Made by a program: the position numbers and the translations under genes. From contig JAUYQT010000084.1 in NCBI GenBank assembly GCA_030697085.1, forward strand, positions 1-13,570: DNA of 13,570 nt, in the 5' to 3' direction. This document shows, piece after piece, positions 5,804-13,570 of the stretch. The stretch is from Azonexus sp. GTDB taxonomy: Bacteria; Pseudomonadota; Gammaproteobacteria; Burkholderiales; Rhodocyclaceae. Under the pieces are notes generated by a model. That model was given only the letters and a program-made list of their open reading frames with translations, did not search any database and was not told the DNA's origin. Numbering within the stretch: position 1 is the first letter of the stretch; each line of letters begins with the position of its first letter.

Positions 5804-7213
5804 ATGAAACAGCATCTGAAGACGGAAGTCCGGGTATCTCCCGCCGTGCGGTTCGCCCGCGGCATACTGACAACCGCCGTCGTGGCCGCTTTTGCGGTCA
5901 GTGCGCCGGCGATGGCTGCCAAAGCCAAGATCGAAAAACCGGACCTCAAGTTCGGCTTCATCAAACTGACCGATATGGTGCCGCTGGCTGTTGCCTATGA
6001 GAAAGGCTATTTCGAGGACGAGGGCCTGTTCGTCACCCTTGAAGCCCAGGCCAACTGGAAGGTGTTGCTTGATCGCGTCATTTCGGGCGAACTCGACGGG
6101 GCTCACATGCTCGCCGGCCAACCGCTGGGTGCGACCATCGGCTACGGCACCAAGGCCAATGTCATCACCGCATTAAGCATGGACCTGAATGGCAATGCGA
6201 TCACCGTATCCAATGCCGTGATGGAAAAACTCAAGGTCAAGCTGCCGAAGCAGCCCGATGGCAAGCCAGTGCATCCGATCAAGGCGGATTACCTGAAAGC
6301 GGTGGTCGACGACTACAAGAAGGAAGGCAAGTCCTTCAAAATGGGCATGGTCTTCCCGGTCTCGACGCACAATTACGAACTGCGTTACTGGTTGGCGTCC
6401 GGCGGCATGAACCCGGGTTACTACGCGCCGTTGAAAGGTGACACCGCTGGCACCGTGGGTGCGGACGTCCTGCTCTCAGTGACCCCGCCGCCGCAGATGC
6501 CTTCGACCATGGAGGCCGGTACGATTGATGGTTACTGCGTCGGTGAACCGTGGAATCAGCAGGCCGTGTTCAAGGGCATCGGTGCGCCAATCATTACCGA
6601 CTATGAAATTCAAAAGAACAACCCGGAAAAGGTTTTTGGCGTCACTCAGGAATGGAACGACAAACACCCGAACACCCATAAGGCGGTGGTCAAGGCGATG
6701 ATTCGCGCTGCCTACTGGCTGGATGCGGAGAATGACAAGAATCGTCAGGAAGCGGCCAAGATGATTTCGAAGCCGAGCTACGTCGGCGCCGATTACAAGG
6801 TTATCGCCAACAGCATGACCGGTACCTTTGAGTACGAAAAGGGCGATGTGCGCAGGGTGCCCGATTTCAATGTTTTTTTCCGTTATAACGCGACCTATCC
6901 CTACTACTCGGATGCCATCTGGTATCTGACCCAGATGCGTCGCTGGGGCCAGATTCCCGAGTTCAAGCCGGATGCCTGGTACAAGGATATTGCGAAGCAG
7001 GTCTATCGCCCGGACATCTATGCGGCGGCGGCGAAAGAGTTGATAGCCGAGGGCAAGATGAAGGCTTCCGACTTCCCGGATTTCACCAAGGAAAGCGGTT
7101 TCAAGCCCACGCAAAATGACTTTATCGACGGCGTTGCCTATGACGGTTCGAAGCCGAATGCCTACATCGATAGCCTGAAAATCGGTTTGAAGGGCAAGGA
7201 TAAAGTCAAATAA
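5804..7213 (+). CDS. nrtA: Periplasmic nitrate-binding protein of the Nrt ABC transporter
   Basis: A 469-residue substrate-binding protein. The N-terminus has basic residues up to Arg19, a hydrophobic segment (about 20-34) and AMA (36-38) before the mature [14 protein letters not shown], a Sec-type signal with cleavage likely after Ala38. No lipobox cysteine is seen, so it is probably soluble in the periplasm. Trp85 (NWKVLLD), His189 ([10 protein letters not shown]) and Lys276 (EKVFGV) correspond to nitrate-contacting residues of cyanobacterial NrtA. The chain is longer than the NasS-like paralogue, mainly at 140-180 and at the C-terminus. ATG 5804 is chosen because AGGAG (5791-5795) lies 8 bases upstream and the signal peptide starts there; the frame open further upstream overlaps nasS. 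It follows nasS after 28 bases and precedes the permease. Confidence 0.92.
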   Translation: MKQHLKTEVRVSPAVRFARGILTTAVVAAFAVSAPAMAAKAKIEKPDLKFGFIKLTDMVPLAVAYEKGYFEDEGLFVTLEAQANWKVLLDRVISGELDGAHMLAGQPLGATIGYGTKANVITALSMDLNGNAITVSNAVMEKLKVKLPKQPDGKPVHPIKADYLKAVVDDYKKEGKSFKMGMVFPVSTHNYELRYWLASGGMNPGYYAPLKGDTAGTVGADVLLSVTPPPQMPSTMEAGTIDGYCVGEPWNQQAVFKGIGAPIITDYEIQKNNPEKVFGVTQEWNDKHPNTHKAVVKAMIRAAYWLDAENDKNRQEAAKMISKPSYVGADYKVIANSMTGTFEYEKGDVRRVPDFNVFFRYNATYPYYSDAIWYLTQMRRWGQIPEFKPDAWYKDIAKQVYRPDIYAAAAKELIAEGKMKASDFPDFTKESGFKPTQNDFIDGVAYDGSKPNAYIDSLKIGLKGKDKVK

Positions 7214-7302
7214 CAGCAACCTGTGGCGGCTGGTCGCTGCGGTGGCCTGCTGCCAGTAACGGGGAAGTTCTTGAACCAGAGAACGCTTCGAGAGCAGTGC
7301 AA

Positions 7303-8334
7303 ATGACGGGTGAAAAAATGCTAAATCAACTTGCAAACTTCTTCAATAAAACGGGCCTCACGTGGTTTGTGCCATTTGTCCGACTTGCGGCGGGTGAAGA
7401 TCCTCGCGAGCAAATGCGTGAGATTCTCCTGCAGATTGGCGTGCCAATTTTGGCGTTGGCTATTTTCCTCGGTGCCTGGAGTGTGCTGGCATCCGGCGTG
7501 CAAACCAGCCTGGGTGAAATTCCTGGTCCGGCTCAGGTGCTGGAAGAGGCCAAGGGACTGGTGGCCGATCATTATGTTGAGCGTGAGAAGGAAGCGGCCT
7601 TCTACGAGCGGCAAAAGAAGCGTGTTGCCGAGGCGCTGGCGGAGGATCCAACGGCTGATACGACGATGCGCAACTGGACCGGTAAGCGGACCTATTTCGA
7701 CCAGATATTCACCAGTCTCTATACGGTTTTTACTGGCTTTGCGATTGGTACGGTGATCGCCATTCCTCTGGGGATTCTGTGCGGCCTGTCGCGCGTCTTC
7801 CAGATTGCGATCAACCCGCTGATCCAGATTTTTCGTCCCGTCTCGCCTTTGGCCTGGCTGCCGATCGTGACGATCGTGGTCAGTGCGATCTACACCAGTC
7901 AGGATCCGATGTTTGAAAAGTCCTTCATCGTTTCCGCCATCACCGTCACTTTGTGTTCCTTGTGGCCGACATTGATCAATACCGCGGTTGGCGTGGCGTC
8001 GATCGACAAGGATCTGATCAATGTCTCAAAGGTGCTGCGTCTCTCAGCATGGACCAAAGTAACGAAAATTGTGCTGCCCTCATCACTCAAACTGATTTTT
8101 ACCGGTTTGCGTCTCGCCCTTGGTGTGGGCTGGATGGTGCTGATTGCCGCTGAAATGCTGGCGCAAAACCCTGGGCTCGGCAAGTTCGTCTGGGACGAGT
8201 TTCAGAATGGCAGTTCGCATTCGCTCGGTCGCATCATGGTCGCCGTCTTCACGATTGGCCTGGTGGGTTTTCTGCTTGATCGCATCATGAATACGCTGCA
8301 GCAGCTGGTTAGCTTCGGCGATACCGGTCACTAA
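7303..8334 (+). CDS. nrtB: Nitrate ABC transporter permease
   Basis: A 343-residue inner-membrane permease of the nitrate/sulfonate/taurine family. A first hydrophobic helix lies at about 43-64, then a long charged segment (about 75-130, with [18 protein letters not shown]) precedes the core helices from about 135. The conserved cytoplasmic loop that contacts the ATPase is at about 229-260 ([16 protein letters not shown] to IVLPSS), and the family signature [18 protein letters not shown] is at 283-300. The start is uncertain: ATG 7303 has GAGAG 8 bases upstream, while ATG 7318 has GGTGA closer by; the N-terminus differs by 5 residues. The gene lies 89 bases after nrtA and 14 bases before the ATPase, in one operon. 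Confidence 0.9.
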   Translation: MTGEKMLNQLANFFNKTGLTWFVPFVRLAAGEDPREQMREILLQIGVPILALAIFLGAWSVLASGVQTSLGEIPGPAQVLEEAKGLVADHYVEREKEAAFYERQKKRVAEALAEDPTADTTMRNWTGKRTYFDQIFTSLYTVFTGFAIGTVIAIPLGILCGLSRVFQIAINPLIQIFRPVSPLAWLPIVTIVVSAIYTSQDPMFEKSFIVSAITVTLCSLWPTLINTAVGVASIDKDLINVSKVLRLSAWTKVTKIVLPSSLKLIFTGLRLALGVGWMVLIAAEMLAQNPGLGKFVWDEFQNGSSHSLGRIMVAVFTIGLVGFLLDRIMNTLQQLVSFGDTGH

Positions 8335-8348
8335 TCAAGGAGGTCGTC

Positions 8349-10064
8349 ATGAAGCTTGCAGAACTGAACATGGCATTGGAAGCCAAGGCCGATGTGGGAC
8401 CGGCATTTCTTGAGCTATCCAATGTTTCCAAGTCCTACGGCGTCGGAGCGCATGAGACGGTGGTGCTGAAAGACATCAACCTAAAGATTCGTGAAGGCGA
8501 ATTTGTGGCGATTGTCGGTTTTTCAGGGAGCGGCAAGACGACCCTGATTTCACTGATCGCCGGATTGATTTTGCCGGATAGCGGCAAAATACGGCTCAAA
8601 GGCCAGGAAGTTTCCGGCCCGGGGCCTGATCGCGGCGTGGTTTTCCAGAGCTATTCGCTGATGCCCTGGATGACCGTTCGCCAGAACGTGGCCCTGGCGG
8701 TGGATCAGGTGTGCCGGGACTTGCCGGCCGCGGAGCGGAGTGCCCGTGTTGAAAAATATGTCGACATGGTCAACCTGACGCATGCGCTTGATCGTCGCCC
8801 CTCGGAGTTGTCCGGTGGGATGCGCCAGCGCGTCTCGGTGGCCCGTGCCTTGGCGGCGAGTCCGGAAATTCTCCTGCTTGACGAGCCGTTGTCGGCGCTC
8901 GATGCGCTGACGCGGGGGAATCTGCAGGAGGAAATTCTGAGTATTTGGGAAAAGGAAAAAAAGACGGTGGTCCTGATTACCAATGATGTGGACGAAGGCC
9001 TGCTCATGGCAGATCGGATTATTCCGCTTAATCCGGGGCCGGGGGCGACCTTTGGCCCCGAATTTGAGATCAACATTTCGCGGCCGCGGGATCGTAGTGC
9101 GATGAATCACGATCCGGAATTCAAGCGTCTGCGCAAAGAGGTCACCGAGTATCTGATGAAAATGGGCGCGGCGCAGGTTGATGGTCAGGCCATCAGTGTC
9201 GGTCTGCCGAGCGTGCTGCCCAATACCAGTACTGAGTACGAGCAGAAGAGGCTGGGCACGGCGCCAGCAGCGGTGCAGCCCAACCAGAACCGTTACGTCG
9301 AATTTTCGCAAGTTTCGAAAATTTATCCGACCAAGAAGGGGCCGCTGACGGTGGTCGAAAAATTCGACCTGCGGATGAAACGCGGCGAGTTCATTTCCGT
9401 AATTGGTCATTCCGGTTGCGGAAAATCAACGGTTTTGTCGATGATTGCCGGCCTGAACGAGATCAGTGAAGGCGGTATCCTGCTCGACAATCGCGAAGTC
9501 GTTACGGCGGGGCCCGACCGTGGGATCGTCTTTCAGGCCCCAAGTCTGATCCCGTGGTTGAGTGCTTACGAGAATGTCGCGCTGGGGGTGGAGCAGGTCT
9601 ACCCGCATGCTTCGGCCGTCGAGCGCAAAGATATTGTCATGCATTTTCTCGGACGCGTCGGCCTGGCTGAGGCCCGCGACAAAAAGGCTTATGAGTTATC
9701 GAACGGCATGAGGCAGCGGGTGGGCATTGCCCGCGCCTTTGCCTTGTCGCCAAAGCTGCTGCTGCTTGATGAGCCGTTCGGCATGCTCGATTCGCTGACC
9801 CGCTGGGATCTGCAGGAAGTGCTGATGGAGGTGTGGAGTCGCGATCAGCTGACGGCCATGATGATTACCCACGATGTCGATGAGGCCATTCTCCTCGCCG
9901 ACCGGGTTGTGATGATGACGAACGGCCCGCGGGCCAGAGTTGGCAAGATTCTTGAAGTCGATTTGCCGCGTCCCCGCTCACGCAAGATGCTGCTGGAGCA
10001 TCCGGATTACTATCGACTACGTGAAGAGTTGCTCAGTTTCTTGTCGGAGTGCAATCACGCCTAA
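8349..10064 (+). CDS. nrtC: Nitrate ABC transporter double-ATPase protein (NrtC/NrtD-type fusion)
   Basis: A 571-residue cytoplasmic protein with two complete nucleotide-binding domains, so one chain can supply both motors. Domain 1 (about 18-270): Walker [10 protein letters not shown] (57-65), Q-loop Gln100, signature LSGGM (154-158), Walker B ILLLDE (174-179). Domain 2 (about 316-560): Walker [10 protein letters not shown] (353-361), Gln396, signature LSNGM (450-454), Walker B LLLLDE (470-475) and His508 in ITHDVDEA. In domain 1 the switch histidine is replaced by Asn212 (ITNDVDEG), so the two ATP sites are unequal. Cyanobacterial NrtC carries an NrtA-like domain instead and pairs with a separate NrtD; here the partner is a second ATPase in the same chain. 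AAGGAGG lies 7 bases upstream of the ATG. A terminator follows the stop. Confidence 0.9.
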   Translation: MKLAELNMALEAKADVGPAFLELSNVSKSYGVGAHETVVLKDINLKIREGEFVAIVGFSGSGKTTLISLIAGLILPDSGKIRLKGQEVSGPGPDRGVVFQSYSLMPWMTVRQNVALAVDQVCRDLPAAERSARVEKYVDMVNLTHALDRRPSELSGGMRQRVSVARALAASPEILLLDEPLSALDALTRGNLQEEILSIWEKEKKTVVLITNDVDEGLLMADRIIPLNPGPGATFGPEFEINISRPRDRSAMNHDPEFKRLRKEVTEYLMKMGAAQVDGQAISVGLPSVLPNTSTEYEQKRLGTAPAAVQPNQNRYVEFSQVSKIYPTKKGPLTVVEKFDLRMKRGEFISVIGHSGCGKSTVLSMIAGLNEISEGGILLDNREVVTAGPDRGIVFQAPSLIPWLSAYENVALGVEQVYPHASAVERKDIVMHFLGRVGLAEARDKKAYELSNGMRQRVGIARAFALSPKLLLLDEPFGMLDSLTRWDLQEVLMEVWSRDQLTAMMITHDVDEAILLADRVVMMTNGPRARVGKILEVDLPRPRSRKMLLEHPDYYRLREELLSFLSECNHA

Positions 10065-10110
10065 ACGGCTGCTTCGTGTGAATGCTGAGTTTTAAGAAAG
10101 CTAAGCATTG

Positions 10111-10138
10111 CCCGTCGGCTTAAACCGGCGGGTTTTTT
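10111..10138 (+). terminator. Intrinsic terminator after the nrt operon
   Basis: CCCGTCGG (10111-10118) pairs over all 8 positions, with one G-U pair, with CCGGCGGG (10125-10132) around the loop CTTAAA, followed by six T (10133-10138). A second hairpin lies just upstream: AATGCTGAG (10081-10089) with CTAAGCATT (10101-10109), one mismatch. Together they should end the nasS-nrt transcript and separate it from narX. Confidence 0.9.
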
Positions 10139-10154
10139 ACTTTGATCCATCTCC

Positions 10155-10190
10155 TTGCCTTTTAAGCGTCGGGAGCGCTATGGTTAGCGC
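10155..10190 (+). promoter_or_regulatory. Possible narXL promoter with overlapping palindrome
   Basis: A weak sigma-70 candidate reads TTGCCT (10155-10160), 18 bases, then TATGGT (10179-10184). An inverted repeat, GCGCTA (10175-10180) and TAGCGC (10185-10190), is centred on the -10 element. It could be an operator or simply a small hairpin at the start of the transcript. It does not match the NarL heptamer that I know. The region lies between the nrt terminator and the narX ATG at 10214, so some promoter is expected here. Confidence 0.35.
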
Positions 10191-10213
10191 CACTTCGTCA
10201 TGGATTAAATCAG

Positions 10214-12154
10214 ATGTTCTCTGAAACCGGCAAAATATCGCGCAAGATATTCAGTGTGTTGCTGGTTTTCTTCCTGATTGCGACTGCCGCTATTGGTATG
10301 ACGCTGGTTATTTCCTGGCAACTGGAAGGCGTTGCGGCAGCGATTAATGATGCCGGTAGTCAGCGGATGCGAACTTACCGCATTGGTCATCTGATGGCGC
10401 GCGGGTTGGGCAATGCCGTACTGGATACGGCCAAAGCCAAGGAGATCGCCGAAGAGGTTGATTATTTCGAGACGGTACTTGGCGATTTGCAACTCGGCGA
10501 CTCCGAGCGTCCGCTTTCAGGGCCCCGCAATGGGGATGTGCAAAACCAGCTCACTGATGTTCAGCGGGCCTGGCGCGGCACGGTGCGGCCGCTGGTGCTG
10601 GCGTATTTGTCTGCCGATCAGGCTCAGCGCGCCTTGACCCTTGATCGATTTGACCGCGAGCTTGAGCCCTTTGTTCATCGCATCAACCAGCTGGTACTGG
10701 TGATGGAACGCAGCTATGTCGATGACACGAATTTACTGCGGACGATGCAGGTTAGCCTGGTTTTGCTGGCCATATTGGGCACGATCATCCTGATTCGTTT
10801 CTTCATTCGGCTGGTTATTCAGCCGGTCAGCGTACTGCATGCCGGCATGCAGCGCATGATTTCGAATGATCTGGCCGTCCGTTTGCCTGTTGATAGCGAT
10901 GATGAGCTGGGCGGTCTGGCGCATGGCTTCAATCAGATGGCTGAACATCTGCAGCTTGCCTACAGCACGCTGGAGGAGCGGGTCGAGGCGGAAACACGGA
11001 GCCTGGCCCAGCGCAACCATGAGCTTGGCATACTTTACACGGTGACTTCTTTCCTCAGCGAGCCTTTGCCTCAAGATGCGCTCTGTCAGGGCTTTCTTGA
11101 CCAGATAAAATTTGCGCTGGGGGCGGATGCCGGTGCCGTGCGGCTCTATATGGCGGAGTCCCAGAAGCTCAACTTGATCACGCACGACGGTTTGTCCGAC
11201 TCATTTTTGAAGCGGGAACGTGAGTTGAACTGTGGCGAATGCCTGTGCGGAGAAGTTATTCAAAGTGGCATGCCCGCTGTTTTTGATACGGTCAACCCGC
11301 CGGTGGGCATGAAATTGGGGAGTTGCATTCGCGAAGGTTTTGCCACGGCAACTGCCTTTAATATTGTGCACGGCAAGCGCCGGCTGGGGGTTTACAACCT
11401 CTATTTTCTCAAGACGCATCCGGTATCGGCGCAGGAAAAAAGTCTGCTTGAAACGATTGGTCAGCATCTCGGGGTCGCCATTGAAAACCAGCGCCTGAGA
11501 TCGCGCGAGAAAGAGCTGGCTGTTTTTGAGGAACGCAATCTGCTGGCTCAGGAATTGCACGATTCAATTGCCCAGGGTCTGGCTTTTCTCAATATTCAGG
11601 TTCAGTTACTGCAGGACTCTTTGCGTCATGGGCGTTCCGATGAGGCCATGCAGACAGCAGGGCAGTTGCGCGAAGGTGTGCAGGAGAGTTACGACGATGT
11701 CCGCGAGCTGCTTGTACATTTCCGCGCCCGCGTATTACAGTCTGATCTCGATACGGCCATTGCCAATGCGCTGGTAAAGTTTGAGGGTCAGACTGGTATT
11801 GCGACTGAGCTGGCGCAAATCGGCGGCGGTACACCGCTGGCGCCTGCGGATGAAACCCAGGTCATGCATATTGTTCAGGAGTCGCTTTCCAATATTCGCA
11901 AACATGCGCAGGCCAATCTGGTAAAAGTGAGCGTGTCGCGAAATTTTGGGGCGATTGAGATTGAAGTTCAAGATGACGGCGTTGGTTTCGATACCGTCAA
12001 TGAACCCAATGTACAGTCCGATCGGCACGTTGGCCTGAAAATAATGCGCGAGCGCGCCCATCGGGTGGGTGGCGAATGTCAAATAACATCAAAAGTTGGC
12101 GAGGGAACGCGTGTCAGAATTACCCTGCCTAAAGAAGCTAGAAAGGCTGTCTGA
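10214..12154 (+). CDS. narX: NarX-type nitrate/nitrite sensor histidine kinase
   Basis: A 646-residue membrane sensor kinase. Transmembrane helix 1 is at about 12-34, followed by the nitrate-binding P-box AGSQRMRTYRIG (47-58). The periplasmic helical domain runs to about 175, transmembrane helix 2 to about 200, and HAMP covers about 200-252. A GAF-like domain (about 285-425) contains a cysteine cluster: Cys340, Cys343 and Cys345 in NCGECLCG, with Cys371 downstream. The kinase part has the HisKA_3 box with His449 (ELHDSIAQ) and ATP-binding boxes ESLSNIRKHA (556-565), DDGVGFD (587-593) and VGLKIMRERA (606-615). It should phosphorylate the NarL-type partner, whose ATG begins 2 bases after this stop. 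The start codon has only a weak GGA upstream, but no better in-frame start is seen. Confidence 0.9.
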   Translation: MFSETGKISRKIFSVLLVFFLIATAAIGMTLVISWQLEGVAAAINDAGSQRMRTYRIGHLMARGLGNAVLDTAKAKEIAEEVDYFETVLGDLQLGDSERPLSGPRNGDVQNQLTDVQRAWRGTVRPLVLAYLSADQAQRALTLDRFDRELEPFVHRINQLVLVMERSYVDDTNLLRTMQVSLVLLAILGTIILIRFFIRLVIQPVSVLHAGMQRMISNDLAVRLPVDSDDELGGLAHGFNQMAEHLQLAYSTLEERVEAETRSLAQRNHELGILYTVTSFLSEPLPQDALCQGFLDQIKFALGADAGAVRLYMAESQKLNLITHDGLSDSFLKRERELNCGECLCGEVIQSGMPAVFDTVNPPVGMKLGSCIREGFATATAFNIVHGKRRLGVYNLYFLKTHPVSAQEKSLLETIGQHLGVAIENQRLRSREKELAVFEERNLLAQELHDSIAQGLAFLNIQVQLLQDSLRHGRSDEAMQTAGQLREGVQESYDDVRELLVHFRARVLQSDLDTAIANALVKFEGQTGIATELAQIGGGTPLAPADETQVMHIVQESLSNIRKHAQANLVKVSVSRNFGAIEIEVQDDGVGFDTVNEPNVQSDRHVGLKIMRERAHRVGGECQITSKVGEGTRVRITLPKEARKAV

Positions 12155-12155
12155 A

Positions 12156-12821
12156 ATGAGCGAAAAAATCCGTGTACTGCTGGTGGATGACCACACACTT
12201 TTCCGTAGTGGCATTAAATCGTTATTGCAGCGCAATAGTGATTTTGAGGTTATTGGCGAGGCGGGGGACGGACTGGAGGGCATCAAGCGCGTCCGCTCGT
12301 TGAAGCCGGATGTGGCGCTGATTGACTTGCACATGCCGGGTGTTTCCGGCATTGAGGCAGTCAAGGTCATTGCGGAGGAAATGCCTGAAGTAAAAATTCT
12401 GATGCTGACGGTTTCTGAAGATGCGCAGGATCTGATTGATGCGTTGCGTGCCGGGGCAAGTGGCTATCTGCTGAAAAATATTGAAACCGATACGCTGGTC
12501 GACGCGATTCGTCGGGCGGCCAAAGGCGAGTCGATTGTTTCGCAACAGATGACGGCCAAGCTGATCCAGGGCGTACGCAAGCAGCCTGTGGCGGATTCAG
12601 GGGGGCTGGAACGCGATAAATTTTCGCCCCGTGAGCGCGACATCATGTACTCCTTGGCACTTGGTGAGAGTAACAAGGAGATCGCCCGAAAGCTCGATCT
12701 GGCCGAGAGTACGGTCAAAATTCACGTTCAGAATATATTCAAAAAACTGAATATGAGTAGCCGGGTGCAAGTCGCGCTTTATGCTGTTGAACACGGTTTT
12801 GGCCAGCCGAAGAGTAGCTGA
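12156..12821 (+). CDS. narL: NarL-type response regulator
   Basis: A 221-residue DNA-binding regulator of the NarL/FixJ family. The receiver domain (about 5-120) has the acidic pair Asp11-Asp12, phospho-acceptor Asp57 (LIDLHMPG), Thr85 and Lys107. A linker (about 135-153) leads to the LuxR-type helix-turn-helix at about 154-212: FSPRERDIMYSLALG, SNKEIARKLDLAESTVKIH, VQNIFKKLN. ATG 12156 is used because GAAAGG (12141-12146), inside the end of narX, lies 9 bases upstream. The frame is open further upstream inside narX, but that part does not resemble a receiver. The tight junction argues for translation together with the kinase. Targets are not identified here; nitrate-respiration and uptake genes are likely. 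Confidence 0.92.
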   Translation: MSEKIRVLLVDDHTLFRSGIKSLLQRNSDFEVIGEAGDGLEGIKRVRSLKPDVALIDLHMPGVSGIEAVKVIAEEMPEVKILMLTVSEDAQDLIDALRAGASGYLLKNIETDTLVDAIRRAAKGESIVSQQMTAKLIQGVRKQPVADSGGLERDKFSPRERDIMYSLALGESNKEIARKLDLAESTVKIHVQNIFKKLNMSSRVQVALYAVEHGFGQPKSS

Positions 12822-12841
12822 TTGGCTGTGCCAATGTAAGG

Positions 12842-12990
12842 GCGTCGATTGGTGTTGCGGTGATGTTTTAAATGTTACGGTCGACGCTGATTTACCCCTG
12901 TTTTTTGCGAAAAAGAGGGCGCATCAAATAGTCTAAATGGTCAGTTTGTCGGCTTGCGCCCGGTGCGCCCAGTAAATGTTGCCTGGGCGC
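12842..12990. other. Convergent 3' region between narL and the minus-strand gene
   Basis: Several inverted repeats lie here. GCGTCGA (12842-12848) pairs with TCGACGC (12881-12887) across a 32-base loop, and a T-run follows at 12901-12906, possibly ending narL transcription. A perfect 8-bp hairpin, GCGCCCAG (12965-12972) with CTGGGCGC (12983-12990), lacks a T-run on either side. No coding frame is convincing. I take it as a shared termination zone for converging transcripts. Confidence 0.4.
12910..12961 (-). terminator. Possible terminator of the minus-strand small gene
   Basis: Reading the minus strand, GGGCGCA (12961-12955) pairs with TGCGCCC (12923-12917) across a 31-base loop and is followed by TC and five T (12914-12910). 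The long loop makes it weaker than the nrt terminator, but it has the right position and order downstream of the stop at 13002. Confidence 0.38.
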
Positions 12991-13001
12991 TCGGTTAAAA
13001 A

Positions 13002-13277
13002 TCAGTAATTAGATACCGTCGGTATCGGGTGAGTGCGCTGCAGGTGCTGATAAGTCCTGGCCAGGCCCTCGGCGTGCTCATAACGCCCCGCCTCAAGTGC
13101 TACTTCCATATTTTCGATAATCATCGTGTGCAGGCGACAAACACCTTCTGGGGAGCAGAGCAAACCTTCACTCAACTCGGCAGCCAGCATGGTCGGGATA
13201 TGTTCATGTTCAGCGATCGCTTCGATCTCACCCGAGTCGAGGTCGCAATAGTCGATAACGTCTTGCATGGAAAGCAT
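13002..13277 (-). CDS. Conserved-looking acidic protein of unknown function, 91 residues
   Basis: I do not recognise a named family. The protein starts MLSMQDVIDYCDLDSGEIEA and includes AIAEHEHIP (about 20-28), then a mostly helical, acidic chain with Cys11 and Cys47 and His24, His26, His50, His68 and His77. It has no signal peptide or membrane segment, so it is probably cytoplasmic. The start is well supported: AGGAGG (complement of 13283-13288) lies 5 bases before the ATG, and a promoter-like sequence lies further upstream. Overlapping frames on the other strand show no protein character. It converges on narL, so a link to nitrate sensing is possible but not shown by sequence. Confidence 0.78.
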   Translation of the reverse strand: MLSMQDVIDYCDLDSGEIEAIAEHEHIPTMLAAELSEGLLCSPEGVCRLHTMIIENMEVALEAGRYEHAEGLARTYQHLQRTHPIPTVSNY

Positions 13278-13400
13278 GTGTTCCTCCTTAAAGACATGGA
13301 TACATGGATAGGCAAAACAATAACTGCAGGTTGAAAACCCCTTTTTTTCATTTTTGTTTTGTCCGCCTTGTCGTTTTTATAGGTGGAGGATTGAACTCTA

Positions 13401-13428
13401 TTTATAGCCCATGTCGCCCCGATTTCAA
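13401..13428 (-). promoter_or_regulatory. Sigma-70-like promoter for the minus-strand small gene
   Basis: On the minus strand TTGAAA (complement of 13423-13428) and TATAAA (complement of 13401-13406) are 16 bases apart. The start site would be near 13394, leaving a leader of about 115 bases before the ATG at 13277. That leader is AT-rich, contains a seven-A run, and has two adjacent copies of an 8-base unit (ACATGGAT on the plus strand, 13294-13309) just upstream of the ribosome binding site. Confidence 0.5.
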
Positions 13429-13443
13429 GGCGCTTGACAACCG

Positions 13444-13570
13444 TTAAATGCGGAAACGGCCATCCGGTAAGGCGTGTGTTAACTGTAAGCGGCTGATTGT
13501 TGGTAACAAATCAAGGCCAAGTTCTTTTTTTAAATTAACCGCGCGCAGACGCATTTCTTCTAGCGCAAGG
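13444..13570 (-). CDS. C-terminal end of an unrecognised protein (window edge)
   Basis: A minus-strand frame enters from the right edge and ends at TAA (complement of 13444-13446), giving 41 residues. It begins LALEEMRLRAVNLKKELG and ends with LTHALPDGRFRI. The pattern of charged and hydrophobic residues looks like real protein: a helix, then a short tail. The frame is open to the edge. I cannot assign a family from this fragment. It lies upstream of the small gene on the same strand, but the promoter between them suggests separate transcription. Confidence 0.55.
   Translation of the reverse strand, partial: LALEEMRLRAVNLKKELGLDLLPTISRLQLTHALPDGRFRI

Noticed and set aside
7214..7302. GC-rich repeats between nrtA and nrtB as a hairpin limiting downstream expression
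   Set aside because: Several partial pairings are possible, but no stem is long or unique enough and no T-run follows. I see no gene or clear site in this gap.
13029..13334. Plus-strand 101-codon frame opposite the small acidic gene
   Set aside because: The minus-strand gene has a strong ribosome binding site and promoter and a more protein-like composition. The plus frame has none of these.
13322..13347. GGTT-GAA-AACC hairpin followed by seven T, as a plus-strand terminator
   Set aside because: The stem is only 4 bp with a 3-base loop, and no plus-strand gene ends there. The A/T runs are better seen as part of the AT-rich leader of the minus-strand gene.
13434..13465. TTGACA on the plus strand as a promoter -35 box
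   Set aside because: No -10 element follows at 16-19 bases, and no plus-strand gene begins downstream in the window.
1..13570. CRISPR array, tRNA or rRNA genes, prophage or defence system
   Set aside because: No regularly spaced direct repeats, no cloverleaf or rRNA-like sequence and no phage or defence protein motifs were seen. The only mobile-element sign is the transposase fragment at the left edge.

Overview
This window is a nitrate-uptake and nitrate-sensing locus from a Gram-negative bacterium. GC-rich codon use, a NarX/NarL pair, an NtrC/sigma-54 promoter and a NasT-type antiterminator point to a betaproteobacterium. A Rhodocyclales organism (Dechloromonas or Azonexus type) is my best guess, from recall of similar gene orders; it was not tested. 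No nitrate or nitrite reductase gene lies in the window.

Layout. (1) 1-104, minus: the first 34 codons of a probable insertion-sequence transposase, cut by the window edge. (2) 242-4214, plus: a NarK/NasA-type nitrate/nitrite MFS transporter, a short intergenic cluster of inverted repeats, a PP2C phosphatase-Ser/Thr kinase fusion, a single-domain CbiX/SirB-type chelatase (siroheme is the nitrite reductase cofactor), and a NasT-type response regulator with an ANTAR RNA-binding domain. (3) 4215-4581: a gene-free control region with a perfect NtrC-type palindrome (4238-4254), a sigma-54 -24/-12 promoter (4343-4358), two RNA hairpins with A1/G4 hexaloops (4373-4394 and 4421-4434), an overlapping intrinsic terminator (4428-4476) and a second terminator-like hairpin (4511-4542). 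(4) 4582-10064, plus: a cytoplasmic NasS-like nitrate sensor, periplasmic NrtA, permease NrtB and a double-ATPase NrtC/NrtD-type protein, closed by a strong terminator. (5) 10214-12821, plus: NarX-type sensor kinase and NarL-type regulator. (6) The right end, minus strand: a 91-residue unrecognised acidic protein with its own promoter, and the C-terminal 41 residues of another unrecognised protein.

How it fits together (inference from known NasS/NasT, NtrC and ANTAR systems). Nitrogen limitation would activate sigma-54 transcription through NtrC. The transcript begins almost at the first hexaloop hairpin. Without nitrate, NasS is expected to hold NasT and the terminator stops transcription. 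With nitrate, free NasT would bind the two hexaloops, stabilise the second hairpin and block the terminator, because both structures use bases 4428-4434. The first gene past this gate encodes NasS, so the circuit can restrain itself. NarX/NarL add a membrane nitrate sensor. The role of the phosphatase-kinase is the main unexplained part.
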